Origin: an uncultured Lachnospiraceae bacterium
Lineage (GTDB): Bacteria; Bacillota; Clostridia; Lachnospirales; Lachnospiraceae
Assembly (NCBI GenBank): GCA_902789175.1
Contig: CADANF010000017.1
Coordinates: 1-64,000 of the forward strand
Length of the DNA stretch: 64,000 nt
Direction: 5' to 3'
Shown here: positions 1 through 8,324 of the stretch, in pieces
How the letters are laid out: the number at the start of each line of letters is the position of its first letter
Numbering within the stretch: the stretch's first letter is position 1
The notes under the pieces: generated by a model
Databases searched by the model: none
What the model was told of the DNA's origin: nothing
The model's input: only the letters and a program-made list of their open reading frames with translations
Program-made: the position numbers and the translations under genes

Positions 1-40
1 CCTGACAGCTGTCGAAAACAAATCAACAAGTAACTTTCAC

Positions 41-70
41 AGCCATCCCTTCGGGGGTGGCTTTAATTTA
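41..70 (+). terminator. Hairpin terminator at left edge
   Basis: Nine-base arms AGCCATCCC (41-49) and GGGGTGGCT (54-62), with one G-T pair, close a TTCG tetraloop and are followed by TTAATTTA. The T-rich tail fits a transcript that enters the window from the left on the + strand. It is also the first hairpin past the stop of the - strand gene at 87-689, although no T-run follows on that strand. Confidence 0.6.
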
Positions 71-86
71 GAGGTACACGAGTAGT

Positions 87-689
87 TTACCACTTACCAA
101 AATTTGCTACTGCAAATCCCAACGCCATAGCAAATGCAGCTACAACTTCAGCATTTTTAAGCTTAAAAGGTGCTAATTTTGTCTTAAATGATTTATATGT
201 TTGAAAAGCCGGTTTTATCTCCTGATATGGATTTTTACTTTCTGCCCATACTTTCACATCTGGATTCCCTATCTTGCTAGCATTATTTGAAAGTAACATA
301 TTTAAATCGGGAAGGTTTTTTTCACCTTTTTTTTGAGTATAAATAAATTCAAAAACACAGATAGCCGACATCGGACTATTGTATAAGTATTTATCAACCG
401 TTTCTCCCATATAAAAATATCCTGAATCTGTTCCAATTCGATTTCTTGATGTTAACGAACCCTCAAGAATCATAGCTACTTCTTCCTGTTTTGCAATATC
501 TGCAACAGCAACTCCTGTAAGTGCAGACAAAATATAGCTCATACCATCTGCATTTATTCCCCTGGGAGTATTAAAAGCTTTAAGTAATTCTCCATTTATA
601 TAATCAGCAGCAGCTTTTATCCTAATTATAGGATCATTTTGAGAATCCCTATCAATCTTTTCAAAATACTTTTTTTCTTCTTTTGTCAT
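87..689 (-). CDS. Uncharacterised 200-aa protein
   Basis: I do not recognise this protein. It is 200 residues long and starts at an ATG preceded by AAGAAGGGC at good spacing, so it looks like a real gene. There is no signal peptide. The N-terminal half is mixed charged/helical (starts MTKEEKKYFEKIDRD), the middle has an aromatic segment around GYFYMGETVDKYLY, and the last ~20 residues are alanine-rich and hydrophobic (VVAAFAMALGFAVANFGKW), which could be a membrane-associated or buried helix. It stands alone on the - strand, separated from the GH16 gene by about 390 bases holding a repeat and a terminator, so its context says nothing about function. Confidence 0.6.
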   Translation of the reverse strand: MTKEEKKYFEKIDRDSQNDPIIRIKAAADYINGELLKAFNTPRGINADGMSYILSALTGVAVADIAKQEEVAMILEGSLTSRNRIGTDSGYFYMGETVDKYLYNSPMSAICVFEFIYTQKKGEKNLPDLNMLLSNNASKIGNPDVKVWAESKNPYQEIKPAFQTYKSFKTKLAPFKLKNAEVVAAFAMALGFAVANFGKW

Positions 690-728
690 ATTTTTGCCCT
701 TCTTTATAATTTTGTATCCATCTAAAGC

Positions 729-893
729 CTATTATAACGTCACTTAAATAACTCAACCAAATGCTTGCCTGCTTATCCCGATAGCACTACTTCAAAATCC
801 TCAGCGTAGCCCGCTACGCCTGCGTTTTTGGAGCAGCACTCTCGGGCAAGCATTCGTCGCATTCGTCGAGTTATTTTGCGACAGCTATACTAG
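729..893. repeat. MITE-like inverted-repeat element, long copy
   Basis: A 165-bp imperfect palindrome. The left end CTATTATAACGTCACTTAAA pairs with the right end, whose complement reads CTAGTATAGCTGTCGCAAAA. Inside these lie AATAACTC, GAATGCTTGCC-like and GCGTAGC segments on both arms, so almost the whole element can fold into one long hairpin. The same outer arms recur at 48975-49051 around a much shorter core. It encodes no protein. It fills most of the 386-base gap 690-1075, which otherwise holds only the GH16 terminator. Confidence 0.75.
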
Positions 894-993
894 TTCTCAA
901 TTTTATTAACGTTACAATAATCCCCCAGACCTTTATTTGTCAATCTGGACTTTCATTTATTTTTTTACATTTTTTTCATGTGTAACCATTAGA

Positions 994-1027
994 AAAATGG
1001 GGCAGTCACCTAAGTGGCTGCCCCATT
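994..1027 (-). terminator. Terminator of the GH16 gene
   Basis: Strong hairpin with arms AATGGGGCAG and CTGCCCCATT and an inner CAC/GTG pairing. On the - strand it is followed by a run of five T. It lies about 50 bases past the stop codon of the gene at 1076-4543. Confidence 0.8.
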
Positions 1028-1075
1028 CACATTAAGGGGAATGTTATAAGAATTGTTTGGTGTAACAATACACGG

Positions 1076-4000
1076 CTAGTTTGTAACCTCTACAAGGCTG
1101 ATATCTGATATAGTGATATCTGCTGCGAGAGGTGTGTCGCTTCCTGCTTTACCAAGGGATATGTAAAGCTGAGCACTGTTGTCATCTGAATTCATTGTAA
1201 ATTCAAATGATACTTCTTTTTCTTCATCTGCATTAAGATTTGGATCTGAACCTCCATACCAGCTATAAGACTTGCTCATCATACCTGACTTTATCTGTCT
1301 TGCTACTGATGATCTGATCTTATAAGATACTCTGTATTTCTTGCCATTTGCTAAAGAAAGTCCCTCTTTCTTTAACTGGATACTGTAATCCTGGTTTCCT
1401 GAATTAGTTATATGATAGATAAGCTTTCCATCAGAAATCTCGGTTGTAGCTTCTCCTCCATCGCATATAACATTTGTCCATCCATCTAAACCATCTGTAA
1501 AATCTGCATTTGATAATTTATTCTCTCCTGCAGGAACTTCTTCTTTTTCATCTTTTGAACCACTGTTTTCTTGTGAATTCTTTTTTTCTTCTTCTACTGG
1601 GTCAGGGGCAAGTTCTGGCTGTTCCATATCAGCCGGCTTTTCAATCTCCACAAGAGATATATCATCTATACATACTCTATGCTGGATATTTATCTCTGAC
1701 TCACCAACTTTACCAAGACAGAAGCTTACAAATGCACCTTCATCTGTGTTTAAGGTCATGCAGAATATCTTCTCAAAAGTCTGATATTCTTCTGTCAGAT
1801 CAACTATGTTTTCGCCTGAATATGCAACCCATCCATGAGCTTCATCTCCCTGAAGGATTGCTCTCATCTGACGAGGAAGAGATGACTTTACCTTAAATCT
1901 GAACTTGTACCATTTTCCTTTTTCCAGATTAATGCCTGTCTGCTTTAACTGGATCCTCCAGTCATCTGCTCCGGTTCCATTAATCGTAAAGTCTGCTGCA
2001 TTATCTTCAGACTGACTATCAATTACAAAAGACGCATCTGCATTTGAATCAATATATGCCTCCCATCCGGCTACGCCTGCATTAAATGATCCATTTTTGA
2101 TCATTGCATCTTCCGTAACTGATATGTCGTCCAAATAAACTAAATCACCATCAAGAAGAACTATCACTAAGTCCTTATCCTTTGCCCCTTCTGGAACTGT
2201 CACCTTCAGGTCAAATCTCTTGTCATCCGATGTAACTTCAACTTCATTTTTAACTCCGGCAAGAGTAACGCTTACCTTACAACTTCCTTCTGATTCTGCT
2301 TTAAATGAAAGCGCATAGGTTCCCTCTTCTTTAATAGCAAGAGCTGATTCCTTGATTGTTGTTTTAGCCTTTAAGATCTTAGCTCTATGTATTGTGCCGT
2401 CTTTTCCTTCACTTGTTACTTTTACATTAGCTTTATCATCCTCGGAAATCTCCCAATAACCGAGTCTGTTATTTCCCTGATCAAATCCACCGTTATAGAC
2501 ATAGTCTCCTGTTGCAAGGACTGTCTTTTTATTCAGTTCTTCAGGATCCGGATCAGATACTTTTTCAAGTCTTATGTTGCTTAAGCTAAATTCAGCAAGA
2601 CTTCCCGCCTTTCCTATCTCGTACTCAAAACGGGCATTGGCATCTGTATCCGCTGTCATCTTGAATTCATAGGAATAACTGTTCAGTTTTGTATCTAATT
2701 CAACTGTTTTCGCTGTAAGATACTCAGCCCATCCTCTATCCGGTGCCTTAACAGCTACTTTAATGGTTCTCTTAGCCTTAGCTATACCATCAAATGTCAC
2801 TCTATAGGTCGCACCTTTAACCAGCGGGATTCCTGCCTGAACTAACTGAATACTATAATCTACAGTCCCATCAGCTGTAGGTTTGATCGTTATCTTCTTG
2901 TCTTTTATTTCAGCAGTAGCTTCTCCGCCTTCCTGTGTCATAAACTTCCAGTCCACGTCATCTGTAAGGCTTTCTGCCACTGAAAAATCACCATTATTTA
3001 AATAATTGCCATCAGCGTTTGGCTCACGCAGCTGACTCTCACCTTTTTCAGGCTTAGTTACATTTTCATCATAACTATCTTTCTGATATACACGGACATA
3101 GTCTATACAGAACTCTGCTCCGTCCACCTGAACGCCTTCTCCTACTTCTCCTGCCCAGTCATTTCCAACTGCAAGATTAAGTATTACATAGAAGTTCTGA
3201 TCAAATGGAGCCGGGTAGGATGCTGTTCCTGCCCCCTCTGTAGTTGTAAACCAATCCTTTTCTTCATGATACTTAACTCCGTCAACATACCATGTAATCT
3301 TTCCCGGTTCCCATTCTACAGTAAATTTATGATAGCTGTCTGAGAATGAGCTTCCAACGGCACTTCCTGCTCCCTGACTCTGCATATGAGGATTTCCGTA
3401 ATGGATAGTTCCAAGGACTTCATTTGTTGACTGTCCTTTAACTTCCATGGCGTCAATCTCACCACATCTTGGCCACTGACCGTAGAGATTTTCATTTGTT
3501 GGCATTAACCAGAACGCAGGAAGAAATCCCTGTCCTTCTGGCACTTTACAATACGCTTCTACAAGACCATATTTAAAGTCTATCTTTCCTTGTGTATTGA
3601 CACGTCCTGAAGTAATTCTTCCTGAAGAATCTTCATGAGACTGGAGGATAAGCTTTCCATCTCTTATAAAGATATTCTCATTGCTGTCTACATATTCCTG
3701 ATCTTCACCATTTACCCAGGCTTTTTCATGAAGTTCTACATTCCAACAGTTCCTGTCAAGAGAAGTACCATCAAATTCATCAGCCCATAAAAGGTTATAT
3801 CCTTCGTATGAGAGCGTGTTGTTTTTTTCTGGAGAATCAGACTCTTGGGACGGACCTTCTCCTGACATTCCTGTTTCTTCTTTATATGAGACAACAACCT
3901 GAAGAGAAATAGTATCCTCTCCAACTTTTATCATTGTTACCTTTTTTATTTCCTTTATAGCATCCGGTTCAGCTGCTTTTACATTTAAAGTATCTGTAAG

Positions 4001-4543
4001 TAAAAATCCTGCTGAAAGTCCTGCCGCTATAATGATACTGAGTATCTTTCTTGATCTTTTTGATCTTCCTATAAGTATTATTCCTGAAAGAGAAGCCATA
4101 AGAAGGCAGATATATATACCAATCTTTGCTGTATCTCCTGTCTGTACCTTATTTTGCTCATTTACTGGCTCATCTTTTTTTGCAGGAGTAACGTCTGCTT
4201 TAGATGCCGCCTTACCTTCTTTAGAAATAAGGTTTAAAGAATAAGACTTTTTTGTTCCGGCCTCTATCGTCTCATTCTCTGCTAAAGTCCAAACTGAATC
4301 CTTAGCTCCTTCAACATTGAATCCCTCCGGCACACTGCCTTTAAGATCAATACCTGATATGTTTTTATCCGTTCCATTATCAATGCTGATCGTTGCGTTA
4401 ACATTCTCTCCAACCTGATATGAATCTTTGTCCGTCGTAATAGTGATCTCAGGCGTATCAGCTGCTGCTCTGGCCGCAGCTGGTGTTAGTATAACCAATC
4501 CCAGCATTGAGGCTGTAAGAAGAGCTGCTGCAAATTTTCTCAT
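1076..4543 (-). CDS. Secreted GH16 beta-glucanase with four CBM4/9-like modules
   Basis: Large (1155 aa) secreted glycoside hydrolase, probably an endo-beta-1,3-glucanase. Residues 1-27 are a signal peptide. Residues ~30-110 form a NEW3/DUF11-like beta domain. At ~134-166 comes VQTGD, a hydrophobic stretch and KRSRK, which looks like a sortase-type sorting signal, then a second signal-like segment ending in KAAE at ~191. The GH16 domain spans ~245-490 with the catalytic EIDAME motif (E362, E367), the ExDxxE form typical of laminarinases. Four jelly-roll carbohydrate-binding modules follow, recognised by NNGDFS, YNGGFD, KNGSFN and SNADFT starts near 515, 685, 820 and 1015, with an acidic linker before the last. 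The start is preceded by AGGAGG. The polysaccharide target is inferred, not shown. Confidence 0.85.
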   Translation of the reverse strand: MRKFAAALLTASMLGLVILTPAAARAAADTPEITITTDKDSYQVGENVNATISIDNGTDKNISGIDLKGSVPEGFNVEGAKDSVWTLAENETIEAGTKKSYSLNLISKEGKAASKADVTPAKKDEPVNEQNKVQTGDTAKIGIYICLLMASLSGIILIGRSKRSRKILSIIIAAGLSAGFLLTDTLNVKAAEPDAIKEIKKVTMIKVGEDTISLQVVVSYKEETGMSGEGPSQESDSPEKNNTLSYEGYNLLWADEFDGTSLDRNCWNVELHEKAWVNGEDQEYVDSNENIFIRDGKLILQSHEDSSGRITSGRVNTQGKIDFKYGLVEAYCKVPEGQGFLPAFWLMPTNENLYGQWPRCGEIDAMEVKGQSTNEVLGTIHYGNPHMQSQGAGSAVGSSFSDSYHKFTVEWEPGKITWYVDGVKYHEEKDWFTTTEGAGTASYPAPFDQNFYVILNLAVGNDWAGEVGEGVQVDGAEFCIDYVRVYQKDSYDENVTKPEKGESQLREPNADGNYLNNGDFSVAESLTDDVDWKFMTQEGGEATAEIKDKKITIKPTADGTVDYSIQLVQAGIPLVKGATYRVTFDGIAKAKRTIKVAVKAPDRGWAEYLTAKTVELDTKLNSYSYEFKMTADTDANARFEYEIGKAGSLAEFSLSNIRLEKVSDPDPEELNKKTVLATGDYVYNGGFDQGNNRLGYWEISEDDKANVKVTSEGKDGTIHRAKILKAKTTIKESALAIKEEGTYALSFKAESEGSCKVSVTLAGVKNEVEVTSDDKRFDLKVTVPEGAKDKDLVIVLLDGDLVYLDDISVTEDAMIKNGSFNAGVAGWEAYIDSNADASFVIDSQSEDNAADFTINGTGADDWRIQLKQTGINLEKGKWYKFRFKVKSSLPRQMRAILQGDEAHGWVAYSGENIVDLTEEYQTFEKIFCMTLNTDEGAFVSFCLGKVGESEINIQHRVCIDDISLVEIEKPADMEQPELAPDPVEEEKKNSQENSGSKDEKEEVPAGENKLSNADFTDGLDGWTNVICDGGEATTEISDGKLIYHITNSGNQDYSIQLKKEGLSLANGKKYRVSYKIRSSVARQIKSGMMSKSYSWYGGSDPNLNADEEKEVSFEFTMNSDDNSAQLYISLGKAGSDTPLAADITISDISLVEVTN

Positions 4544-4565
4544 GGCCTATACCTCCTCATTTAAT

Positions 4566-4614
4566 AAAGCACGCTATGGAGTCCGTTTTTATTTAAACCT
4601 AGCGTGCTTTTTTT
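4566..4614. promoter_or_regulatory. Hairpin in the 5' leader of the GH16 gene
   Basis: AAAGCACGCTA (4566-4576) and TAGCGTGCTTT (4600-4610) are perfect 11-base inverted repeats. Read on the + strand the second arm runs into TTTTT, so it would be a terminator there, but no + strand gene feeds it. Read on the - strand it sits just upstream of the AGGAGG of the GH16 gene and is followed by ATTAAAT, so it may act as a leader hairpin or weak attenuator. Confidence 0.5.
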
Positions 4615-4728
4615 GGTTTTGTTTGTGTGTGTGTCTTTTGTGTGTATGTATATTGTAATAATAGTGAAATTTAAATGAAAGGTATATTAGATTCATTTAC
4701 GATTTGTCAGATTCATGACATCATTTTA

Positions 4729-5481
4729 TCAAGAGAAAAAATCTATTATTTTTTGTATTGCGAAATCCAACTGCTGTGGATTTGAGAATCTATGATCCGC
4801 TTTTTCTACTTCTATCAGTTCTATTACATTTGCTTCTGCAAACTCTTCTGAATAAGCCACAGGAATCATCTCATCCTTTAATCCATGTATCATAAGGATA
4901 TCATCTGCATAATCAAAAAATTCATATTTTGTAATATCATTATCCTTTAATTCATCCAAAAATTCCTGACTTATCTTTATCAGCCTGTCACGTCCTAAGG
5001 TAATCTCTTTACCCTTGGATAATTTGCCTAAATCTTCCTCAGATATCGAATCCATTACTGCCTCATACATTCTTATGCCAGGTGACCTAAGTGCTATTTT
5101 GTTAAATGGATTTTCGTTATCATTTATATATTTTAATGTAAGATAAGCCCCAAAACTTACAGAGTAATTATATATTTTATCGGCTTTCATGGTCTCTTTA
5201 GCATATTTAACAACCAGTCTTAAATATGTAAGGCATTCATAAAGCACCAGTTTTTTTCTTGCATCCTGTCCATGGCAAGGCCAGTCAAAACATATAACTC
5301 CGAATTTCTTATTTTTTGAAGTAATCTTATCCCCGAATCTTTCTATGGATTTATTATCCTTAAATCCCCCAAAACCATGAGTTGCAATGACAATCTCTTT
5401 AATATCATGTATATCCTTGTTGAAAAACAATTTGCAACGAACACTAAAACCTTCTTCGTTAATATCAAATAATTTCTGCAT
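4729..5481 (-). CDS. Alpha/beta hydrolase
   Basis: A 250-aa cytoplasmic alpha/beta-hydrolase of the serine aminopeptidase/esterase type. The oxyanion region HGFGGFKD is at ~35, the nucleophile elbow reads YSVSFGAY at ~107 (a serine replaces the first glycine of GxSxG), and the acid and histidine are in GLKDEMIP (~205) and KADHRF (~230). Length and motif order are normal for the family. Substrate cannot be told. It is monocistronic, lies between the GH16 gene and divergent ridA, and has no signal peptide, so it is not part of extracellular glucan breakdown. Confidence 0.8.
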   Translation of the reverse strand: MQKLFDINEEGFSVRCKLFFNKDIHDIKEIVIATHGFGGFKDNKSIERFGDKITSKNKKFGVICFDWPCHGQDARKKLVLYECLTYLRLVVKYAKETMKADKIYNYSVSFGAYLTLKYINDNENPFNKIALRSPGIRMYEAVMDSISEEDLGKLSKGKEITLGRDRLIKISQEFLDELKDNDITKYEFFDYADDILMIHGLKDEMIPVAYSEEFAEANVIELIEVEKADHRFSNPQQLDFAIQKIIDFFS

Positions 5482-5544
5482 ATTTTTTCCCTTCTGATAA
5501 ATATCATATACTAACTCATTTTTTTAATATACCATATAGTGTCT

Positions 5545-5573
5545 TTGACACATACACGATGATATATTATCAT
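5545..5573 (+). promoter_or_regulatory. Sigma-A promoter of ridA
   Basis: TTGACA (5545-5550) and TATCAT (5568-5573) are separated by 17 bases and lie about 50 bases upstream of the ridA start codon. Confidence 0.7.
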
Positions 5574-5626
5574 ATGATGAGGGTGTAAAACCCATAAAAT
5601 ATCTACTATTTAGGAGGACACTTAAA

Positions 5627-6010
5627 ATGGCTAATATCGCAATCCATACTGACAAGGCTCCTGCAGCACTTGGACCTTACTCACAGGCTATAAAGGCTGG
5701 AAATACAATCTATGTTTCAGGCCAGCTCGGTCTTGATCCTGCAACCGGTAAATTTCCTGCAGATGATGCTGTTTCACAGGCTCGTCAGTCTCTTACAAAT
5801 ATCAAAAACATTCTTGAAGCTGCTGGTGCTTCTATGAAGGACGTAGTTACTGTAACTGTCCTTCTTGATGATGTATCAACCTTCGCTGATGTTAATAAAG
5901 TATATGCTGAGTTCTTTGCTGAGCCATATCCTGCCCGTGCCTGCTATGAAGTTGCAAAGCTTCCTGCAAATGCACTTATTGAAATTCAGGTTACAGCTGT
6001 ACTCGCTTAA
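5627..6010 (+). CDS. ridA: RidA family enamine/imine deaminase
   Basis: A 127-aa member of the RidA/YjgF/YER057c family, which hydrolyses reactive enamine and imine intermediates such as 2-aminoacrylate made by PLP enzymes. The family signature ARACYEVAKLPANALIEI lies at 103-120, with the conserved arginine at R104, and GPYSQA is at 16-21. The length is standard. The start is set by AGGAGG about 10 bases upstream, and a consensus promoter and a terminator frame it as a single-gene unit on the + strand. A PLP-dependent serine dehydratase is not involved here (the one at 50-52 kb is an Fe-S enzyme), but the arginine decarboxylase operon next door is PLP-dependent; any link is conjecture. Confidence 0.95.
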   Translation: MANIAIHTDKAPAALGPYSQAIKAGNTIYVSGQLGLDPATGKFPADDAVSQARQSLTNIKNILEAAGASMKDVVTVTVLLDDVSTFADVNKVYAEFFAEPYPARACYEVAKLPANALIEIQVTAVLA

Positions 6011-6061
6011 GATTTAAAATTGGTTTAGATTTGTAAATTGATTCAACTTGACTAAACGGTC

Positions 6062-6106
6062 AAAACGTACCAAATGTCCTTCGAAAGACACATGGTACGT
6101 TTTTTC
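6062..6106. terminator. Bidirectional terminator between ridA and aguB
   Basis: AAAACGTACC and GGTACGTTTT with an inner TGTC/GACA pairing form a long stem. On the + strand it is followed by TTTTTTC (end of ridA). On the - strand the stem is followed by TTTTGACC, past the last gene of the polyamine operon. Confidence 0.85.
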
Positions 6107-6168
6107 ATTTTTGACTAATTATTATAACCATAATTCCAAACTTAAGCTTGCTTGGTTTATTATAAGAT

Positions 6169-7035
6169 TTACAACAGGTCGTATTCTGGACGGCGGTCGC
6201 GGAAGACTCCCCAGCTCATTCTATATTCTAAGAGCTCGTCCAAGTCAAAGCTGTGGATAAGGACTTCTTCCTTATCTCTTGTTGCCTGTTCTACAACTTC
6301 TCCTATTCCATTTGTAATAAAAGATGAGCCATAAAAATTAAGTTCCGATGACTGATTTCCATTTTCATCACAAGGAATAACTTTTTCAAGACCTATACGA
6401 TTTGCAGCTACAACCGGCATAAGATTTGAAGCGCTATGCCCCTTCATGCATCTTCTCCAATGTGGCATACTGTCTTGCTCAAGGATTGGCTCAGATCCTA
6501 TGGCTGTAGGATAAAGAAGAATTTCAGCTCCCTTAGATGCCATTGATCTGGCAGGCTCCGGGAACCACTGATCCCAACAGATTCCAACTCCGATCTTTCC
6601 AAATTCTGTATTCCAAACTTTATATCCGGTATTACCAGGTGTGAAGTAGAACTTCTCCTGATAGAAATGGTCATCAGGTATATGAGTCTTTCTATAAACT
6701 CCAAGTACCTTTCCGTCTGTATCTATCATTGCTATTGAATTATAAAGTACATAGCCATCTCTTTCATAAAAGCTTATTGGCAGTACAACATGAAGCTCTT
6801 TCGCAAGATCTTTAAAATGTTTCACAGCATCATTTTCTTCTACTGATTTTGCATATTCATAATATTCATATCTTCTTTCCTGACAAAAATAAGGTCTTTC
6901 AAATAATTCAGGAAGAAGTATGATATTTGCTCCTTTAGAAGCGGCTTCTCTTACCATTTTATCAGCTTTTTTTATATTTTCTTCCAGGATTTCTGTCATC
7001 TGCATCTGGATTGCAGCAACTGTAACTGATCTCAT
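6169..7035 (-). CDS. aguB: N-carbamoylputrescine amidase
   Basis: A 288-aa nitrilase-fold enzyme that cleaves N-carbamoylputrescine to putrescine, CO2 and ammonia. The catalytic triad is visible as E43 (LLPELFERPYF), K116 (YRKTHIPDD) and C153 (GVGICWDQWFPE), and FERPYFCQ is typical of AguB rather than other nitrilases. The length matches the family. It is the last gene of the polyamine operon and directly follows agmatine deiminase, its usual partner. The neighbouring gene supplies its substrate, which makes the call firm. Translation from the ATG at 7035 gives the expected conserved N-terminus. Confidence 0.95.
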   Translation of the reverse strand: MRSVTVAAIQMQMTEILEENIKKADKMVREAASKGANIILLPELFERPYFCQERRYEYYEYAKSVEENDAVKHFKDLAKELHVVLPISFYERDGYVLYNSIAMIDTDGKVLGVYRKTHIPDDHFYQEKFYFTPGNTGYKVWNTEFGKIGVGICWDQWFPEPARSMASKGAEILLYPTAIGSEPILEQDSMPHWRRCMKGHSASNLMPVVAANRIGLEKVIPCDENGNQSSELNFYGSSFITNGIGEVVEQATRDKEEVLIHSFDLDELLEYRMSWGVFRDRRPEYDLL

Positions 7036-7115
7036 AAAGAATTACCTCTTAATTATTGATAGTAGTTTTTCATACTAAATTTTAATAGTACTTTGTTTTG
7101 ATCCTACTTATTTTT

Positions 7116-8324
7116 TTATCTCACACCCTTTGGTATCTGCTGGGTTATACAATGGATATTTCCACCACCGACAATTATCTTTCTTGCAGGGATCATAACC
7201 ACTGGTCTGTCCGGGAAGAGCTTTGAGAACTTTCTTTCTGCTTCCTTATCTGTTTCTTCATTTTCCCCTCCAAAGGAAGGAACTAAAACGCAGGAATTTC
7301 CTATATAGAAATTTACATAGCTTGCAGCAAGTCTTTCTCCTACTTCTCTTTCGTCTTCACCTTCATCAGGCATCAGACTTCTCATTTCCTCTTCTGTAAT
7401 GGTTACAGGAGTCTTCGGTATTGCTATCTTTGTTATCTCTATTTTTCTTCCCTTTGCATCTCTTACTTCTTCTAATACCTTAAGATCTGCAAGGCTCATT
7501 TCATACTGAGGATCTTCTTTATCATCTGTCCAGGCAAGGACCGCGGATCCTGGTTTTACAAAAGCAAATACATTATCTATATGCTGATCTGTTTCATCAT
7601 TATATATACCATATGGAAGCCAGATGACCTTGGTTACTCCCAGCATTTCCATAAGTCTGTTTTCTATCTCTTCTTTTGTCATATCAGGATTTCTGCCTGG
7701 ACTAAGAAGACATTTCTCTGTAACTACACAGGTTCCCTCTCCATCTACATGGATGGCACCACCTTCAAGGACAAAATCATCAGCTTCAAATATCTCATAG
7801 CCTGTCTTTTCTGCAAACTCTACTGCAAAGGCATTATCCTTTTCCCAGCTGCTGTAAAGTCCGTTAAATAGTCCGCCCCAGGCATTAAAGCGCCAGTTGA
7901 TGGCCTTAACCTTTCCTTCTTCATTCTTAACAAAGGTAGGTCCTATATCTCTGGCCCATGCATCATCAGATTCTATCATTAAAGGAATGATATTTTCTCT
8001 TAAATGTTCCTTACCATCATTCGATATACCCTTGTCTGATTCTTTTGATATATCCTTGTCTGATCCACACGAAAGTTCATTTATAAATCTTTCTATCTCT
8101 TCCTTCATCCATGGGAAGTTTTCCTCGCTAGAGCAGATATAAACCTTTTCTTTTTGGGCAAGATTTGCTGCAATTAGAAGAAAAACCTGCTGTACATCAG
8201 CACCTCCATTGGTCCATGAACCAGGTCTTACAGGCCATATAAGGATAGTTCCTTCATGTTCTTCAAATTCTGCAGGCATTCTAAATCCCATTTCTTTTGG
8301 AATTTTTCTTATTAATTCTGTCAT
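7116..8324 (-). CDS. aguA: Agmatine deiminase
   Basis: A PAD/GME-family amidinotransferase-fold enzyme that converts agmatine to N-carbamoylputrescine plus ammonia. The start FRMPAEFEEHEGTILIWP and the C-terminal GGGNIHCITQQIP (nucleophile C392) are diagnostic. At 402 aa it is longer than the usual ~365, because of an insertion near residues 90-120 built from a tandem eight-residue repeat (SDKDISKE/SDKGISND). Its ATG overlaps the TGA of nspC by four bases (ATGA), a sign of translational coupling. With AguB it forms the arginine-agmatine-putrescine branch. Confidence 0.95.
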   Translation of the reverse strand: MTELIRKIPKEMGFRMPAEFEEHEGTILIWPVRPGSWTNGGADVQQVFLLIAANLAQKEKVYICSSEENFPWMKEEIERFINELSCGSDKDISKESDKGISNDGKEHLRENIIPLMIESDDAWARDIGPTFVKNEEGKVKAINWRFNAWGGLFNGLYSSWEKDNAFAVEFAEKTGYEIFEADDFVLEGGAIHVDGEGTCVVTEKCLLSPGRNPDMTKEEIENRLMEMLGVTKVIWLPYGIYNDETDQHIDNVFAFVKPGSAVLAWTDDKEDPQYEMSLADLKVLEEVRDAKGRKIEITKIAIPKTPVTITEEEMRSLMPDEGEDEREVGERLAASYVNFYIGNSCVLVPSFGGENEETDKEAERKFSKLFPDRPVVMIPARKIIVGGGNIHCITQQIPKGVR

